A DNA stretch of 64,000 nt, from NCBI GenBank assembly GCA_035532415.1, contig DATKRB010000018.1, positions 1-64,000 of the forward strand, in the 5' to 3' direction. The notes beneath the pieces are model-generated. The model was not told the DNA's origin. It ran no database searches and was given only the letters and a program-made list of their open reading frames with translations. Position numbers and translations under genes: made by a program. The stretch comes from DATKRB01 sp035532415. GTDB taxonomy: Bacteria; Actinomycetota; Acidimicrobiia; Acidimicrobiales; RAAP-2. Shown piece after piece: positions 1-8,266 of this stretch; position 1 is the stretch's first letter; every line of letters begins with the position of its first letter.

Positions 1-330
1 CACCGCCCGGTCGGCCTCCGCGAGCAGGCGGTGCCCGGCAGGGGTGAGCACGAGCGAGACGGTGCGGCGGTCGTCGTCGTTGTGGCGCCGCTCCATGAGC
101 CCCCGGCCGACCAGTCCGTCCACCATGGCGCTGACGCTCGGGGGGCGGACGGCCAGCCGCTCGGCCACCGCCGAGGAGATGGCCGATCCCTCGGAGAGCA
201 GGCCGAGCACCCGGTACTGGGAGAGGGAGAGCCCCACCTCGCCGAGCGCCAGCTCCACGTGCTTGGCCAGCCATGCGGCGGCCCGGCCGATGTGCGGTGG
301 CGGGGCGCCGGCATTTGATTCGAGCTCCAC
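1..330 (-). CDS. MarR-family transcriptional regulator (3' end outside window)
   Basis: The minus strand reads a winged-helix MarR protein that begins with GTG at 330 and runs off the left edge with no stop, so only about 110 residues are visible. A first helix (IGRAAAWLAKHVELAL) is followed by the recognition-helix region (ISSAVAERLAVRPPSVSAM) and a wing with the family signature DDRRTVSLVLTPAG. MarR proteins are dimeric, often ligand-responsive repressors that usually act on adjacent genes. The next visible gene, the MerR regulator, is also on the minus strand, so the target may be outside the window. A TAGGCT box 6 nt before the GTG suggests a leaderless transcript. The family is clear; the ligand and targets cannot be told. 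Confidence 0.85.
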   Translation of the reverse strand, partial: MELESNAGAPPPHIGRAAAWLAKHVELALGEVGLSLSQYRVLGLLSEGSAISSAVAERLAVRPPSVSAMVDGLVGRGLMERRHNDDDRRTVSLVLTPAGHRLLAEADRAV

Positions 331-336
331 ACAGTT

Positions 337-342
337 AGCCTA
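337..342 (-). promoter_or_regulatory. -10 box (TAGGCT) of leaderless MarR gene
   Basis: TAGGCT on the minus strand ends 6 nt before the GTG start at 330. That spacing puts the transcription start at or next to the start codon. I see no Shine-Dalgarno sequence upstream of that start, which agrees with leaderless initiation. Confidence 0.45.
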
Positions 343-401
343 TCTATGTAATTGCCGGAGCGCGCCCGGTCCCGGTGGGGGCCTTCGGGGAGCGCGGCGG
401 C

Positions 402-836
402 TCAGGATTCGAACTGCTCGAGCAGCTCGCGGGTCCGAGCCGACTCGGCGAGGAGCTTCGCCCGGAACGAGGCCATGCGGTCCATCTTCCGGTCGAGCTG
501 CTCGGCGATCGCCTCGCGCCGTTGCAGCGCCTCCTGCAGGATGGCCTTCTGCTTCGACCGTGCGGCGGCCGTGGGTGTCCGGGCGTTCTCCCGGTAGGCC
601 CTTCGCAGCTCCTCCATCCGGGTCTCGGTGTCGAGTACCTCTTTGATCTCGTCGAGCCCGAGCCCGAGGATGTCCTTCAGCTCCTGGATGCGCTCGATCC
701 TGGCCAGATCCTCGGGGGCGTACCGGCGGGCGCCGCCGGCCGTGTGCCCGGACGGGCTGACCAGGCCCAGCTCCTCGTAAAAACGGAGCGTCCGGGATGA
801 GACCCCGACCCGGTCGGCGGCATCGCTGATGCGCAT
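402..836 (-). CDS. MerR-family transcriptional regulator
   Basis: A 144-residue protein with the MerR plan: an N-terminal winged helix (ISDAADRVGVSSRTLRFYEE, then GGARRYAPEDLARIERI) followed by a long, charged antiparallel coiled coil to the C-terminus. No cysteine cluster for metal sensing is visible. The start at 836 was chosen because the conserved domain begins there and GAGG lies a few bases upstream. The frame stays open to about 1217, but that extension is Pro/Ser-rich and unlike the family. The gene is divergent from 3-hydroxybutyryl-CoA dehydrogenase, with an inverted repeat of MerR type between them. This suggests a regulator of acyl-CoA or branched-chain degradation like the LiuR group. 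The family is certain; the target is inferred. Confidence 0.88.
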   Translation of the reverse strand: MRISDAADRVGVSSRTLRFYEELGLVSPSGHTAGGARRYAPEDLARIERIQELKDILGLGLDEIKEVLDTETRMEELRRAYRENARTPTAAARSKQKAILQEALQRREAIAEQLDRKMDRMASFRAKLLAESARTRELLEQFES

Positions 837-1276
837 CGTGGCCTCGGTCCCCGACGAGGTGATGGTGCCGAGGTCCTGGGTCCGCGGGTCGGGGGTGGCC
901 GCGACCTCTCCCTCGGGTGCCGAGGCCGGTGCCGGATCGGAGACGGGGTCGGGTGGGGGGGTCACGTTCCTGGTCGACGAGCACCGGATCGGACTCCGCC
1001 AGCTCCTGCTGGGTGGGCTCCTCCGGTGTGTCGGGGCAATGGTACTTCCCCCCCCGCAGGAGTGACGGGACTCCCGCACCGTGCAGGCGACGGCGGCGAA
1101 GTCCAACGCCTCCTTCAGCCCCTTGCCGAAGGGTGCGGCGACCAGGTGGGAGGACCCGCCGGTATGCTCAATGCTAACGTTGACGTTAAAGAGAGATACC
1201 AGCAGGGGCCCTCCCACGTCGTGCCGCCCACCAGCGGTGTGGCAGCATCTGGGGTCCCCTCAAAGGAGCATGGTGC
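837..1276. other. 440-bp divergent intergenic region
   Basis: This lies between the MerR gene and 3-hydroxybutyryl-CoA dehydrogenase. The half next to MerR is Gly/Pro-rich in every frame and looks non-coding. The half nearest the dehydrogenase is more AT-rich and carries the inverted repeat at 1175-1188. I see no convincing gene or RNA element in it. Confidence 0.6.
1175..1188. promoter_or_regulatory. Inverted-repeat operator, probable MerR (LiuR-type) site
   Basis: TAACGT and ACGTTA are perfect inverted repeats separated by TG, within an AT-rich island about 90 bp before the dehydrogenase start. MerR regulators of acyl-CoA catabolism of the LiuR group bind ACGT-containing palindromes of this form. 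The site overlaps a TTGACG hexamer that could serve as a -35 box, which fits the MerR habit of binding inside the promoter. The regulator assignment rests on the divergent neighbour and is inference. Confidence 0.55.
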
Positions 1277-2146
1277 ATGGACCAGAGTGAGCTCACCAGG
1301 GTTGGTGTGGTCGGTTGCGGGCTGATGGGTGCAGGTATCGCCGAGATCTGTGCGCGCGCCGGTCGCGATGTCGCCGTGGTCGAGCTCGACCAACGGTCGC
1401 TCGTCGCCGGGCGGAGTCGACTCGAGTCCTCCCTGCAGCGGGCGGTCAAGGACGGGAAGCTCGACCAGGCGGGCGCCGATGCCGCCATCAGCCGGCTGAC
1501 CTTCTCCACCGAGCCCGGCGTCCTCGCCGATCGGCAGCTGGTGATCGAGGCGGTCATCGAGTCCGAGGCGGAGAAGCTGGCCGTGTTCGCCATGATGGAC
1601 AAAGCGGTCGATTCGGACGACGCCGTCCTGGCCTCCAACACGTCGTCGATCCCCATCATGAAGTTGGGGATGGCGACGACCCGCCCGGCCAACGTGGTGG
1701 GCATGCATTTCTTTCAGCCGGCGCAGGTCCTTCCCCTGGTGGAGATCGTTCCCTCGTTGCTGACCAGCGAGGCCACGACAGAGGCGGCCGCCCGCTTCGC
1801 CGCCGACGTTCTCGGCAAGCGAGTGGTCCGGGCCCAGGACCGTGCGGGCTTCGTGGTGAACGCCTTGCTGGTCCCCTACCTCCTGTCGGCGATCAGGATG
1901 GTGGAGTCGGGTTTCGCCACCGCCGAGGACATCGACACGGGGATGGTGAACGGGTGCGCCCACCCGATGGGGCCGTTGGCCGTCTGCGATCTGGTGGGCC
2001 TCGACACGGTCCTGCACGTCGCCGACTCGCTGTACGACGAGTTCAAGGATCGCGCATACGTCCCTCCGCCGCTCCTGGCCCGCATGGTCGAGGCCGGCCT
2101 GCTGGGCCGAAAGAGCGGGCGGGGATTTTACGAATACGGCCGCTGA
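1277..2146 (+). CDS. 3-hydroxybutyryl-CoA dehydrogenase
   Basis: NAD(P)-dependent oxidation of 3-hydroxyacyl-CoA to 3-ketoacyl-CoA, or the reverse, in the cytoplasm. The 289-residue length is normal for the short PaaH/Hbd type without a hydratase domain. The Rossmann motif GCGLMGAG is at 13-20, SNTSS at 120-124, the catalytic His144 in GMHFFQP, Glu156 in PLVEIV and Asn195 in FVVNAL. The C-terminal helical domain ends with the usual GLLGRKSGRGFYEY. AAAGGAG at 1262-1268 sets the ATG at 1277. Its 3' end overlaps the convergent malonyl-CoA synthetase by 19 bp. Likely regulated by the divergent MerR protein. The fold and reaction class are secure; chain length is not. Confidence 0.95.
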   Translation: MDQSELTRVGVVGCGLMGAGIAEICARAGRDVAVVELDQRSLVAGRSRLESSLQRAVKDGKLDQAGADAAISRLTFSTEPGVLADRQLVIEAVIESEAEKLAVFAMMDKAVDSDDAVLASNTSSIPIMKLGMATTRPANVVGMHFFQPAQVLPLVEIVPSLLTSEATTEAAARFAADVLGKRVVRAQDRAGFVVNALLVPYLLSAIRMVESGFATAEDIDTGMVNGCAHPMGPLAVCDLVGLDTVLHVADSLYDEFKDRAYVPPPLLARMVEAGLLGRKSGRGFYEYGR

Positions 2147-3627
2147 CCTTCCGTGAGGCGGTCGCGGATCTTGGCTTTCTCCACTTTGCCCATGGCGTTG
2201 CGGGGGAGTGCGTCAAGGAAGTACACGGACTTGGGGACCTTGTAGCCCGCCAACACCCGACGGGCACCCGAGCGGACGAGCTGCTCGTCGACGCGGGTGC
2301 CGGGACGGGCGACGACGACGGCGACCACCCGTTCGCCGAGGTCGTCGTCCGCCAAGCCGACGACCGCGCTCTCCTGTACCCCTTCGAGCGCGCCGAGCAC
2401 GTCCTCCACTTCCTTGGGGTAGACGTTGTAGCCCCCCGTGATGATCACGTCCTTGGACCGTCCGACGATGGTGAGGTAGCCCTCCGGATCGATGCTCCCG
2501 AGGTCCCCGGTCTTGAAGTAGCCGCCGGAGGCGAACTCGGAGCGGGTCGTGTCGGGCCGTCGCCAGTACCCGCTGAACACGTTCGGGCCCCGCACCTCTA
2601 TGGACCCGGTCGACCGGTCCCCGGTCGAGGGCTCGGGGTCCACGATTCGAAGGTCGACGCCCGGAAGCGGGAGGCCGACCGTCCCCGCCTTCTCGCGGCC
2701 GATGGGGTTGGACGTGAGGATGGACGTCTCCGTCAAGCCGTACCGCTCGACGATGGCCTGTCCGGTGCGCGCCGTGAACTCGGCATGCACGGAAGCCGGG
2801 AGCGGTGCCGAACCCGAGGTGAACAGCCGCATGTTCGCGCAGAGTGACCGGTTGAACCGGTCGTCCGCCAGCAGGCGGGTGTAGAAGGTCGGGATGCCCA
2901 TGAACACGCTGCTCTCCGCCAGATGGCGCATCACCTCGGTGAGGTCGAACCGAGGGAGGAGGATGAGCGAGGCGTGGGACCCGATCACGCAATTCGTGGC
3001 GACGAAGAGCCCGTGGGTGTGGAACAGGGGCAGGGCATGCAGGAGCACGTCGTCGGATCGGAACGCCCACGTCTCGCACAGCGCGGCGGCGTTGGAGCCC
3101 AGGTTGGCCTGCGACAGGACCGCTCCCTTGGGTCGCCCGGTCGTTCCGCTGGTGTAGAGGATGGCCGCGGTGTCTTCGGGCCCCGGACCGGCGGCATCGA
3201 AGTCGACCGCCTCGCCCGCGGCGGCTCCGGCGAGGGTTCCGCCACCGTGCTCGTCGAGGGTCAGCACAGGACGACCGGCTCCCATGGGCGGACGCGAAGG
3301 ATCCCGCACGACAAGGGAGGGATCGACGTCACGGACGAGGTAGTCGACCTCGGGCTCGGTATAGGCGGTGTTGACCGGCACGAACACCGCGCCCACCCGC
3401 AGGCAGGCCAGGTAGAGGAACATCGACTGCGGGCTCTTCTCGACCTGCACGGCGACCCGGTCGCCGGGACCGACCCCGTGCCCCGCCAGGACCCGGGCGA
3501 GCTGCGAGGACCGGTCACGGGCGTCCGCGTACGTGACCCGATCACCCTCGGGAGAGGTCAGGAACGGCCTCGTGGGCGATCGGTCGAAGGCGTCCTCGAC
3601 CATTCCGGTCAGGGTGCGGGCTCTCAT
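2128..3627 (-). CDS. matB: Malonyl-CoA synthetase (MatB-like acyl-CoA ligase)
   Basis: An ANL-superfamily adenylate-forming enzyme of 499 residues that would activate malonate to malonyl-CoA with ATP. The P-loop YTSGTTGRPKG is at about 158-168. The MatB-typical PLFHTHGLF lies near 200-208 and MGIPTFYTRLL follows. ERYGLTE is the A5 motif, GYFKTGDLG the A7 motif, GRSKDVI the hinge, and NAMGKVEK carries the C-terminal lysine. The PLFHTHGLFVA and MGIPTFYTRL blocks separate MatB-like ligases from medium-chain ligases. Start at 3627 was chosen because homology begins there, with a GGGAGA stretch upstream; the frame is open further out. A different short dicarboxylate or acyl substrate is possible. 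Confidence 0.85.
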   Translation of the reverse strand: MRARTLTGMVEDAFDRSPTRPFLTSPEGDRVTYADARDRSSQLARVLAGHGVGPGDRVAVQVEKSPQSMFLYLACLRVGAVFVPVNTAYTEPEVDYLVRDVDPSLVVRDPSRPPMGAGRPVLTLDEHGGGTLAGAAAGEAVDFDAAGPGPEDTAAILYTSGTTGRPKGAVLSQANLGSNAAALCETWAFRSDDVLLHALPLFHTHGLFVATNCVIGSHASLILLPRFDLTEVMRHLAESSVFMGIPTFYTRLLADDRFNRSLCANMRLFTSGSAPLPASVHAEFTARTGQAIVERYGLTETSILTSNPIGREKAGTVGLPLPGVDLRIVDPEPSTGDRSTGSIEVRGPNVFSGYWRRPDTTRSEFASGGYFKTGDLGSIDPEGYLTIVGRSKDVIITGGYNVYPKEVEDVLGALEGVQESAVVGLADDDLGERVVAVVVARPGTRVDEQLVRSGARRVLAGYKVPKSVYFLDALPRNAMGKVEKAKIRDRLTEGQRPYS

Positions 3628-3790
3628 GTCGGTCGGATCTCCGTCTCCCCTTCGTTCCCGTGGCTCGGCTCGGACGGTTCGATGCCCCTCGGACTCCTCG
3701 TGGTGCCGGGGGCTTCCCACCCCGCATCATGGTCGGCGGAGGGCCACTGCCACCAGAACCCACTCCGGAGCCGCCGGACCTGTCCGGGCG

Positions 3791-3819
3791 TTGTGGCGCC
3801 CGGCCCCTACCGCGATACT
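3791..3819 (+). promoter_or_regulatory. Promoter of the NDMA-type alcohol dehydrogenase
   Basis: TTGTGG at 3791-3796 and GATACT at 3814-3819 are separated by 17 bp, a reasonable sigma-70 type arrangement. They lie 27 bp before the start codon in the 219-bp divergent gap with matB. Confidence 0.45.
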
Positions 3820-3846
3820 GGTCGGGAGCTCGCACGGGGGAGACCG

Positions 3847-5001
3847 ATGAGGACGAGAGCAGCGGTTTGTTCGGGTACCGGCGAGATGTGGAAGGTGGAG
3901 GAGATCGAGATCGACCCGCCCGCCGCTCGCGAAGTGCAGGTGCAGATGGCCTACGCCGGCATGTGCCACTCCGACGAGCACCTGCGCGAGGGCAACCTCA
4001 CCCCGCCCCCTGAGGTGCTCGAGATGCTCGGCGTATCCTCGATGTTCCCCGTCGTGGGTGGGCACGAAGGCGCGGGCGTGGTGACCGCAGTCGGCCCCGA
4101 GGTGACGCAGGTTGCCGTCGGCGATCACGTCGCGGTGGCCTTCATTCCCGCCTGCGGCACGTGCTTCTGGTGCGCCTCGGGTCGCCAGAACCTCTGTGAT
4201 CTAGGCATCACGACGTTGTGCGGGCCCATGATCAGCGATGGCACCTGGCGTTACCACCTCGAAGGTCGGAACCTCAACCGGATGTGCCAGCTCGGGACGT
4301 TCGCCGAGTGGGTGGTGTGTCACGAGGCGTCCCTCGTCAAGATCGACCCGGCAGCCGATCTGCGGGCTGCGGCGCTCATCAGCTGCGGGATCGCCACCGG
4401 GTTCGGCGCTGCGGTCGAGCGGGGTCGGGTCCGGCCAGGAGAGGTGGTCGTCGTCGCCGGCTGCGGAGGAGTGGGCTCGGGGGCTGTTCAGGGGGCCCGG
4501 CTGGCCGGGGCCCGTTCAATCGTCGCGGTCGACCCCCTCCATTTCAAGCGGGTGAGCGCGATGAGGATCGGGGCCACGCACTCGGCCGCCACGCTCGAGG
4601 AAGCGGTACCCGTGGTCGCCGGCCTGACCGAGGGACGCATGGCCGACGTGGTGGTCCTCACCCCCGGGACCCTCACCGGCGAGCTCCTGCTCCCGGCCTG
4701 TTCGATCGCCTCCAAGGACGGACGGATCGTGGTCACCGCTCTCGCGCCGTTCAACCAGGTGGACGTGAAGCTCAACCTGTTCAACGTGGCGATGTGGAAC
4801 CAGTCGATCCTGGGCACGGTCTTCGGTTCCGTCAGCCCCCGGGTGCAGACGCCCCGGCTGCTGTCGCTCCACTCGCAGGGTCTGCTCCACGTGGACGAGC
4901 TGATCACCCGGGAGTACGACCTGGCTTCGGTTCAGGAGGGCTACGACGACCTACGGGCCGGCCGGAACATCCGAGGCGTGGTCCGGTTCGGGCCTCGCTG
5001 A
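3847..5001 (+). CDS. NDMA-dependent (mycofactocin-associated) zinc alcohol dehydrogenase
   Basis: A 384-residue medium-chain zinc dehydrogenase. Catalytic zinc ligands are Cys40 in GMCHSDEH and His73/Glu74 in GGHEGAG. The structural zinc cysteines are 103, 106, 109 and 117, and the nucleotide fold shows AGCGGVGSGA. The long loop after the zinc lobe and the overall sequence resemble actinobacterial alcohol dehydrogenases that use N,N-dimethyl-4-nitrosoaniline as artificial acceptor. Those enzymes hold NAD tightly and depend on mycofactocin. The next gene encodes a mycofactocin glycosyltransferase, which supports this. GGGGGAGA directly upstream sets the start at 3847. The 3' end overlaps the convergent mftF by 61 bp. 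The alcohol substrate is unknown. Confidence 0.85.
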   Translation: MRTRAAVCSGTGEMWKVEEIEIDPPAAREVQVQMAYAGMCHSDEHLREGNLTPPPEVLEMLGVSSMFPVVGGHEGAGVVTAVGPEVTQVAVGDHVAVAFIPACGTCFWCASGRQNLCDLGITTLCGPMISDGTWRYHLEGRNLNRMCQLGTFAEWVVCHEASLVKIDPAADLRAAALISCGIATGFGAAVERGRVRPGEVVVVAGCGGVGSGAVQGARLAGARSIVAVDPLHFKRVSAMRIGATHSAATLEEAVPVVAGLTEGRMADVVVLTPGTLTGELLLPACSIASKDGRIVVTALAPFNQVDVKLNLFNVAMWNQSILGTVFGSVSPRVQTPRLLSLHSQGLLHVDELITREYDLASVQEGYDDLRAGRNIRGVVRFGPR

Positions 5002-6491
5002 TCCGCCGAGGGTGCAGGGCCGTCGGAGCGGGCGCTGCGGAGGGTCAGCACGGGGATCAGCGGTCGAGCCGTCCGCTCCCGCACGCAGCCGGCCCAGACC
5101 CCGGCGCCGTAGGCGACGTCGTCGACCACGTGAGCGGCGACGTAACGGGCCGGGTCGATCCGGGGCCGGGTGAGGGCCCAGTCGAAGAGGGCGGGCATCA
5201 CGAGCATCGCACCAGCGCCCTTGCGCAGCTTGGGGAAGGCCAGCGCCGCCAGGAGCCCCGGGCCCCAGGCCCGGGCCAAGCCGCGGACGGCCGGCACCGA
5301 GGCCCTGATCGTCCCCCGGGTGACGAGCCGCGCGGCCAGGCGGCCCGGGTGCTCCACGGCGCCGGCCAGTCGTTGCGCCGCGAGTGCGGTGGCCACGCCG
5401 CCGGCCGCGCAGGCGAGGAGCGGGCGACGGGACGCCGCAAGGGCCAGGATCATCGCGTCCGTCACCGATACAGATGCCGGCGCCAGGTTGCCCGGGTACC
5501 GGCGGGCCAGCGGGGCGGCCGAGGCTCCGTAGCCGGCCCGCTGGCGCAACCACGGCCCGATGCTCTCGCGAGGAAGGTGGGCCACCGTGCTCGACGGGTC
5601 GTAGCGAACGGTCCAACCGGACTCGATCAACCGCCACACGAAGTCGACGTCCTCCCCTGAGCGCAGCGACTCGTCGAAGCAGCCGGTTCCTGCCAGCTCG
5701 CGCCGCACCACGAGCGCTGCGGTCGGCACGAACGGGAGGCGGGTACGGGGTCGGACCAGCCCCTCGCGGTCCCCCCGGTCGAGCGACGCCCGAGCGTGCT
5801 CATAGGTCGCGATCCAGTTCCCGGCTCGGGGCCCGCCGGCCACGATCCGGGGCGCCGCCGCCCCGACGAGCGCGTCGTCGAAGTGGTCGAGCAACGGAGG
5901 GAGCCATCCGGCGGAGGGGGCGCAGTCGGAATCGACGAACGCCACCAATGCCGAACGGGCATGGGCGAGGCCCGCGTTGCGGGCCGCGGCCGGTCCGAGA
6001 TTACGTGGCAGGGTGACCAACGTCGACCCGTAGGCGCGGGCGGTGGCCCCGACGGCAACCGGGTCCCGTGAACCGTCGTCCACCACCACCGTCCGCACGC
6101 CGTCGAGCGAGGCAAGAAGTCGCCGGAGCTCGTCGGGCCGGTCTCGCACCGGCACGACGACGGTGACGTCGTCCACCGACATGGAGGTGCCCGGTGGACT
6201 CGAATGGAACAGGCCCAGCCACACGAGCCGCCGCGCCAGCATCTGCTCGTCTCGCCGGTCGGAGACCGGAGATCCGCCGACCCAGCGGCGGACGACGTCG
6301 ACCGCCCGACGCCGGAAGCGCAGCAGCCGGACGGGGTTGCCCCCGACCATCGCCCGACCTTCGTCGAGCAGCACCGTGTCGGCGTCGCGACGGAGCCTCG
6401 TGCCCGGGGGGAGGGGAACGTCGTTCGGGCTCGGCGCCCTGGGAACGGCCGTTGCGCCCGAGGGAGCGGCGGCAACGGGCCGGCTTGTCAC
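4941..6491 (-). CDS. mftF: Mycofactocin glycosyltransferase MftF
   Basis: A 516-residue GT-A fold glycosyltransferase family 2 protein. It begins with the block LLDEGRAMVGGNPVRLL, characteristic of MftF, then VVVPVRDRPDEL, VVVDDGS, AAARNAG and the metal-binding DSD in AFVDSDCAPS. GEDVDFVWRL follows, and several hydrophobic helices make up the C-terminal third. MftF adds beta-1,4-linked glucose units to the redox cofactor mycofactocin. None of the other maturation genes (mftA-E) is visible, so this copy is separate from the core cluster, but it sits tail-to-tail with an NDMA-type alcohol dehydrogenase. Start GTG at 6491 is the first in frame; the Ala/Pro-rich first 25 residues leave room for a later start. 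A related polysaccharide transferase cannot be fully excluded. Confidence 0.8.
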   Translation of the reverse strand: MTSRPVAAAPSGATAVPRAPSPNDVPLPPGTRLRRDADTVLLDEGRAMVGGNPVRLLRFRRRAVDVVRRWVGGSPVSDRRDEQMLARRLVWLGLFHSSPPGTSMSVDDVTVVVPVRDRPDELRRLLASLDGVRTVVVDDGSRDPVAVGATARAYGSTLVTLPRNLGPAAARNAGLAHARSALVAFVDSDCAPSAGWLPPLLDHFDDALVGAAAPRIVAGGPRAGNWIATYEHARASLDRGDREGLVRPRTRLPFVPTAALVVRRELAGTGCFDESLRSGEDVDFVWRLIESGWTVRYDPSSTVAHLPRESIGPWLRQRAGYGASAAPLARRYPGNLAPASVSVTDAMILALAASRRPLLACAAGGVATALAAQRLAGAVEHPGRLAARLVTRGTIRASVPAVRGLARAWGPGLLAALAFPKLRKGAGAMLVMPALFDWALTRPRIDPARYVAAHVVDDVAYGAGVWAGCVRERTARPLIPVLTLRSARSDGPAPSADQRGPNRTTPRMFRPARRSS

Positions 6492-6503
6492 CGGGTCATC
6501 TTG

Positions 6504-6531
6504 TCACCCGTCACCCGTCACCCGTCACCCC
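6504..6531. repeat. Heptamer tandem repeat (TCACCCG x4)
   Basis: Four consecutive 7-bp units, the last ending in C instead of G, fill most of the 33-bp gap between mftF and the Rpf-like gene. A 7-bp period is not coding. Confidence 0.8.
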
Positions 6532-7214
6532 AACCCGCAGATGTAGCGCGTCGACCACGGTGCCCATCCGTACCGGTGGTACAAGGTGAGCGCCAGGTCG
6601 TCCTGGCTCGCGGCGGGCGCCTCGTACGGCCAACCGCTGAGACCATAGGAGTGCCACGTCGAAACCAGGATGCCGTAGGCGCCAGAGGGACGAGCCGGGT
6701 CGTTGTACACGTCGCCGGACTCGTGGATCCTGATGCACTGCCAGTCGGCAGTGGCCGTGCTCGTGGCATCGGTCGGCGGCGGGGGCGGCAGGGGCGGCGG
6801 GGGCGCCGGCGCGGCCGGCGCGGCGACGGCCACCGGTGGCGCCGCCGCAGCGCCGGGTGCCGTGGGTGCCGGCACGGCGACGGCTCCGACCCGTTGCAGC
6901 GCGTTCGACATCGACACCTCTGCTGCAATCGATCGGACGAGCCCAGCCGTTCCGCGGGTGTCGACGGTGCTGCCGGTGCCGGGTTTCTGCGTGAAGTCGA
7001 CGAGACCGGCCGACCTCGGGGGTGCGAGCGCGCTGCCCTGCCCGAAGGCGGCGTAGTCCCCTCCCGGCCCGCTCCTGGTGCTTCGTGCGTGCCTGGCAGG
7101 GACCTTCCGATGTCCCGTGACGGCGATACCGGCCGCCGCGATGTTGTTCGTGATGATGATGGTGGTGGTGGACGCGGCAGCCATGGCTGCCGCGAGTGCA
7201 ATGCGGGTCCGCAT
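6525..7214 (-). CDS. Secreted transglycosylase-like (Rpf-like) protein
   Basis: A 229-residue protein with an N-terminal hydrophobic signal-like segment (residues 4-35), a disordered Ala/Pro-rich linker ending in a run of prolines near 140-150, and a C-terminal lysozyme-like domain. That domain starts WQCIRIHESG and continues with GAYGI, TWHSYG, a conserved Gln and YGWAPWS, and it ends with CG. This is the pattern of actinobacterial resuscitation-promoting factor and transglycosylase-like domains, whose catalytic Glu is the one in HESG. They cleave peptidoglycan outside the membrane. GGGAGGTG stands before the ATG. The gene is co-oriented with mftF, 33 bp upstream of it. Which muralytic role it has is not shown. 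Confidence 0.82.
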   Translation of the reverse strand: MRTRIALAAAMAAASTTTIIITNNIAAAGIAVTGHRKVPARHARSTRSGPGGDYAAFGQGSALAPPRSAGLVDFTQKPGTGSTVDTRGTAGLVRSIAAEVSMSNALQRVGAVAVPAPTAPGAAAAPPVAVAAPAAPAPPPPLPPPPPTDATSTATADWQCIRIHESGDVYNDPARPSGAYGILVSTWHSYGLSGWPYEAPAASQDDLALTLYHRYGWAPWSTRYICGLG

Positions 7215-7740
7215 GGCACCTCCCTTCGTCGGGCGCCTCCGCGCGCCTTCCTCTGCTCGGTGTCGCGGGCTCCGGCCATCGCATTCGTGCCCCGGGCGGA
7301 GAGCGGAAAGGCATCGTCCGTCCTGGCGTGGCGCCGCAGGGTGTGCGGCCGGTTGTCGTTCGCCCGGGTGTTTACGTCTCGGGTGGTACCGCCTTCATCT
7401 CTCGGAACCCCACCCGCGATGCGTCGGTGGGTAGGTGTCGGGTGGTCGGCCTGCCATTCGCGGGGGGCGATCGACGCATGAGCGCAGGCGCCATGCTCGC
7501 CCGGCCCTGTTCGTGCACAGGCGCTCAGGTTGCGATGTGGTTGCGGACCGAGGTTAGCGTGCGGGGCAGGGATCGCACGAACCGCCTGTTCAGGAGCGGT
7601 CCGGCGCCCGTCCCGTCCCGTCCCGTCAGGTGTCAGGGATGCCCGGTGCCGTGAGCCTGCTGACCAGGGGAGGAGCACGACGACAAACGAGCCCGGGCTC
7701 GAACGGGCGCGAGGCGAGCCGTCTGGCGCATGATCGGGGT
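7215..7740. other. 526-bp divergent intergenic region
   Basis: Between the Rpf-like gene (minus) and the thioesterase (plus). Rpf-type genes in actinobacteria often carry a c-di-AMP (ydaO) riboswitch, so I read the minus-strand leader for it. GCTAACCTCGG occurs at about 7549-7559, but the GGGGAACC-like and GGGGTGAA-like cores do not. No gene is supported here. Confidence 0.5.
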
Positions 7741-8175
7741 ATGGCGAACCAGGAGAGTCCCGAAGATGCCCGCTCCGGTCCGGACGGGTTCGGCGAGCCG
7801 ACCCCGTTCATGCGGGCGACCGGGCTCCACCTGAACGAGATCGGGGCGGAACGGGTGACGGGCTGGATCGATCTCGGTCCGGACCAGCACCAGGTCTTCG
7901 GGATCGTCCACGGTGGCGTGTACGCCGCGGTGGTGGAGGAGTCGGCCAGTTTCGGGGCCGGCCTTGCCGTGCGCGCCGCCGGCCAGCAAGCGGTAGGTGT
8001 GTCGAACACCACCAATTTCATCCGGCCGATGTCGACCGGTCGGGTGATGGTGGAAGCGGTGCCGCTCCATCAGGGGCGAACCCAACAGCTCTGGGAGGTG
8101 AGGATAACCAGGGCGGAGGACGGCAAGCCCGTGGCTCTCGGCCAGGTGCGGCTCCAGAACATCGTGCTGGCCTGA
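7741..8175 (+). CDS. Hotdog-fold acyl-CoA thioesterase (PaaI/MenI type)
   Basis: A 144-residue single hotdog domain. The helix motif HGGVYAAVVEESAS carries the expected acidic residue (Glu) for the PaaI/DHNA-CoA thioesterase group, and NTTNFIRPM and GRVMVEAVPLHQGR are the following strands. Such enzymes hydrolyse aromatic or short acyl-CoA esters as cytosolic tetramers. It starts at the ATG at 7741; the frame is open upstream, but that part is low-complexity. The start lacks a strong ribosome site. The next gene follows after 91 bp on the same strand. The substrate is unknown. Confidence 0.85.
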   Translation: MANQESPEDARSGPDGFGEPTPFMRATGLHLNEIGAERVTGWIDLGPDQHQVFGIVHGGVYAAVVEESASFGAGLAVRAAGQQAVGVSNTTNFIRPMSTGRVMVEAVPLHQGRTQQLWEVRITRAEDGKPVALGQVRLQNIVLA

Positions 8176-8253
8176 GCAGGTCGCTCACGAGCGGCGGCGC
8201 GGAACGGGCGGGCTCCTGCCCTCGGCCATTTGCGGTCCGGGGACGGTTCCGGT

Positions 8254-8259
8254 CAGAGT
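8254..8259 (+). promoter_or_regulatory. -10-like box of leaderless phosphoribosyltransferase gene
   Basis: CAGAGT lies 7 nt before the GTG at 8267, the spacing expected for a leaderless transcript. It deviates from TAnnnT at the first base. Confidence 0.3.
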
Positions 8260-8266
8260 CGGGACC

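Noticed and set aside
837..1217. N-terminal extension of the MerR regulator by 127 residues
   Set aside because: The extension is Pro/Ser/Thr-rich, unlike any MerR domain, and would cover the operator; the start at 836 has a ribosome site.
7400..7640. c-di-AMP (ydaO) riboswitch upstream of the Rpf-like gene
   Set aside because: Only GCTAACCTCGG is similar; the GGGGAACC and GGGGTGAA cores that define the aptamer are absent in the minus-strand leader.
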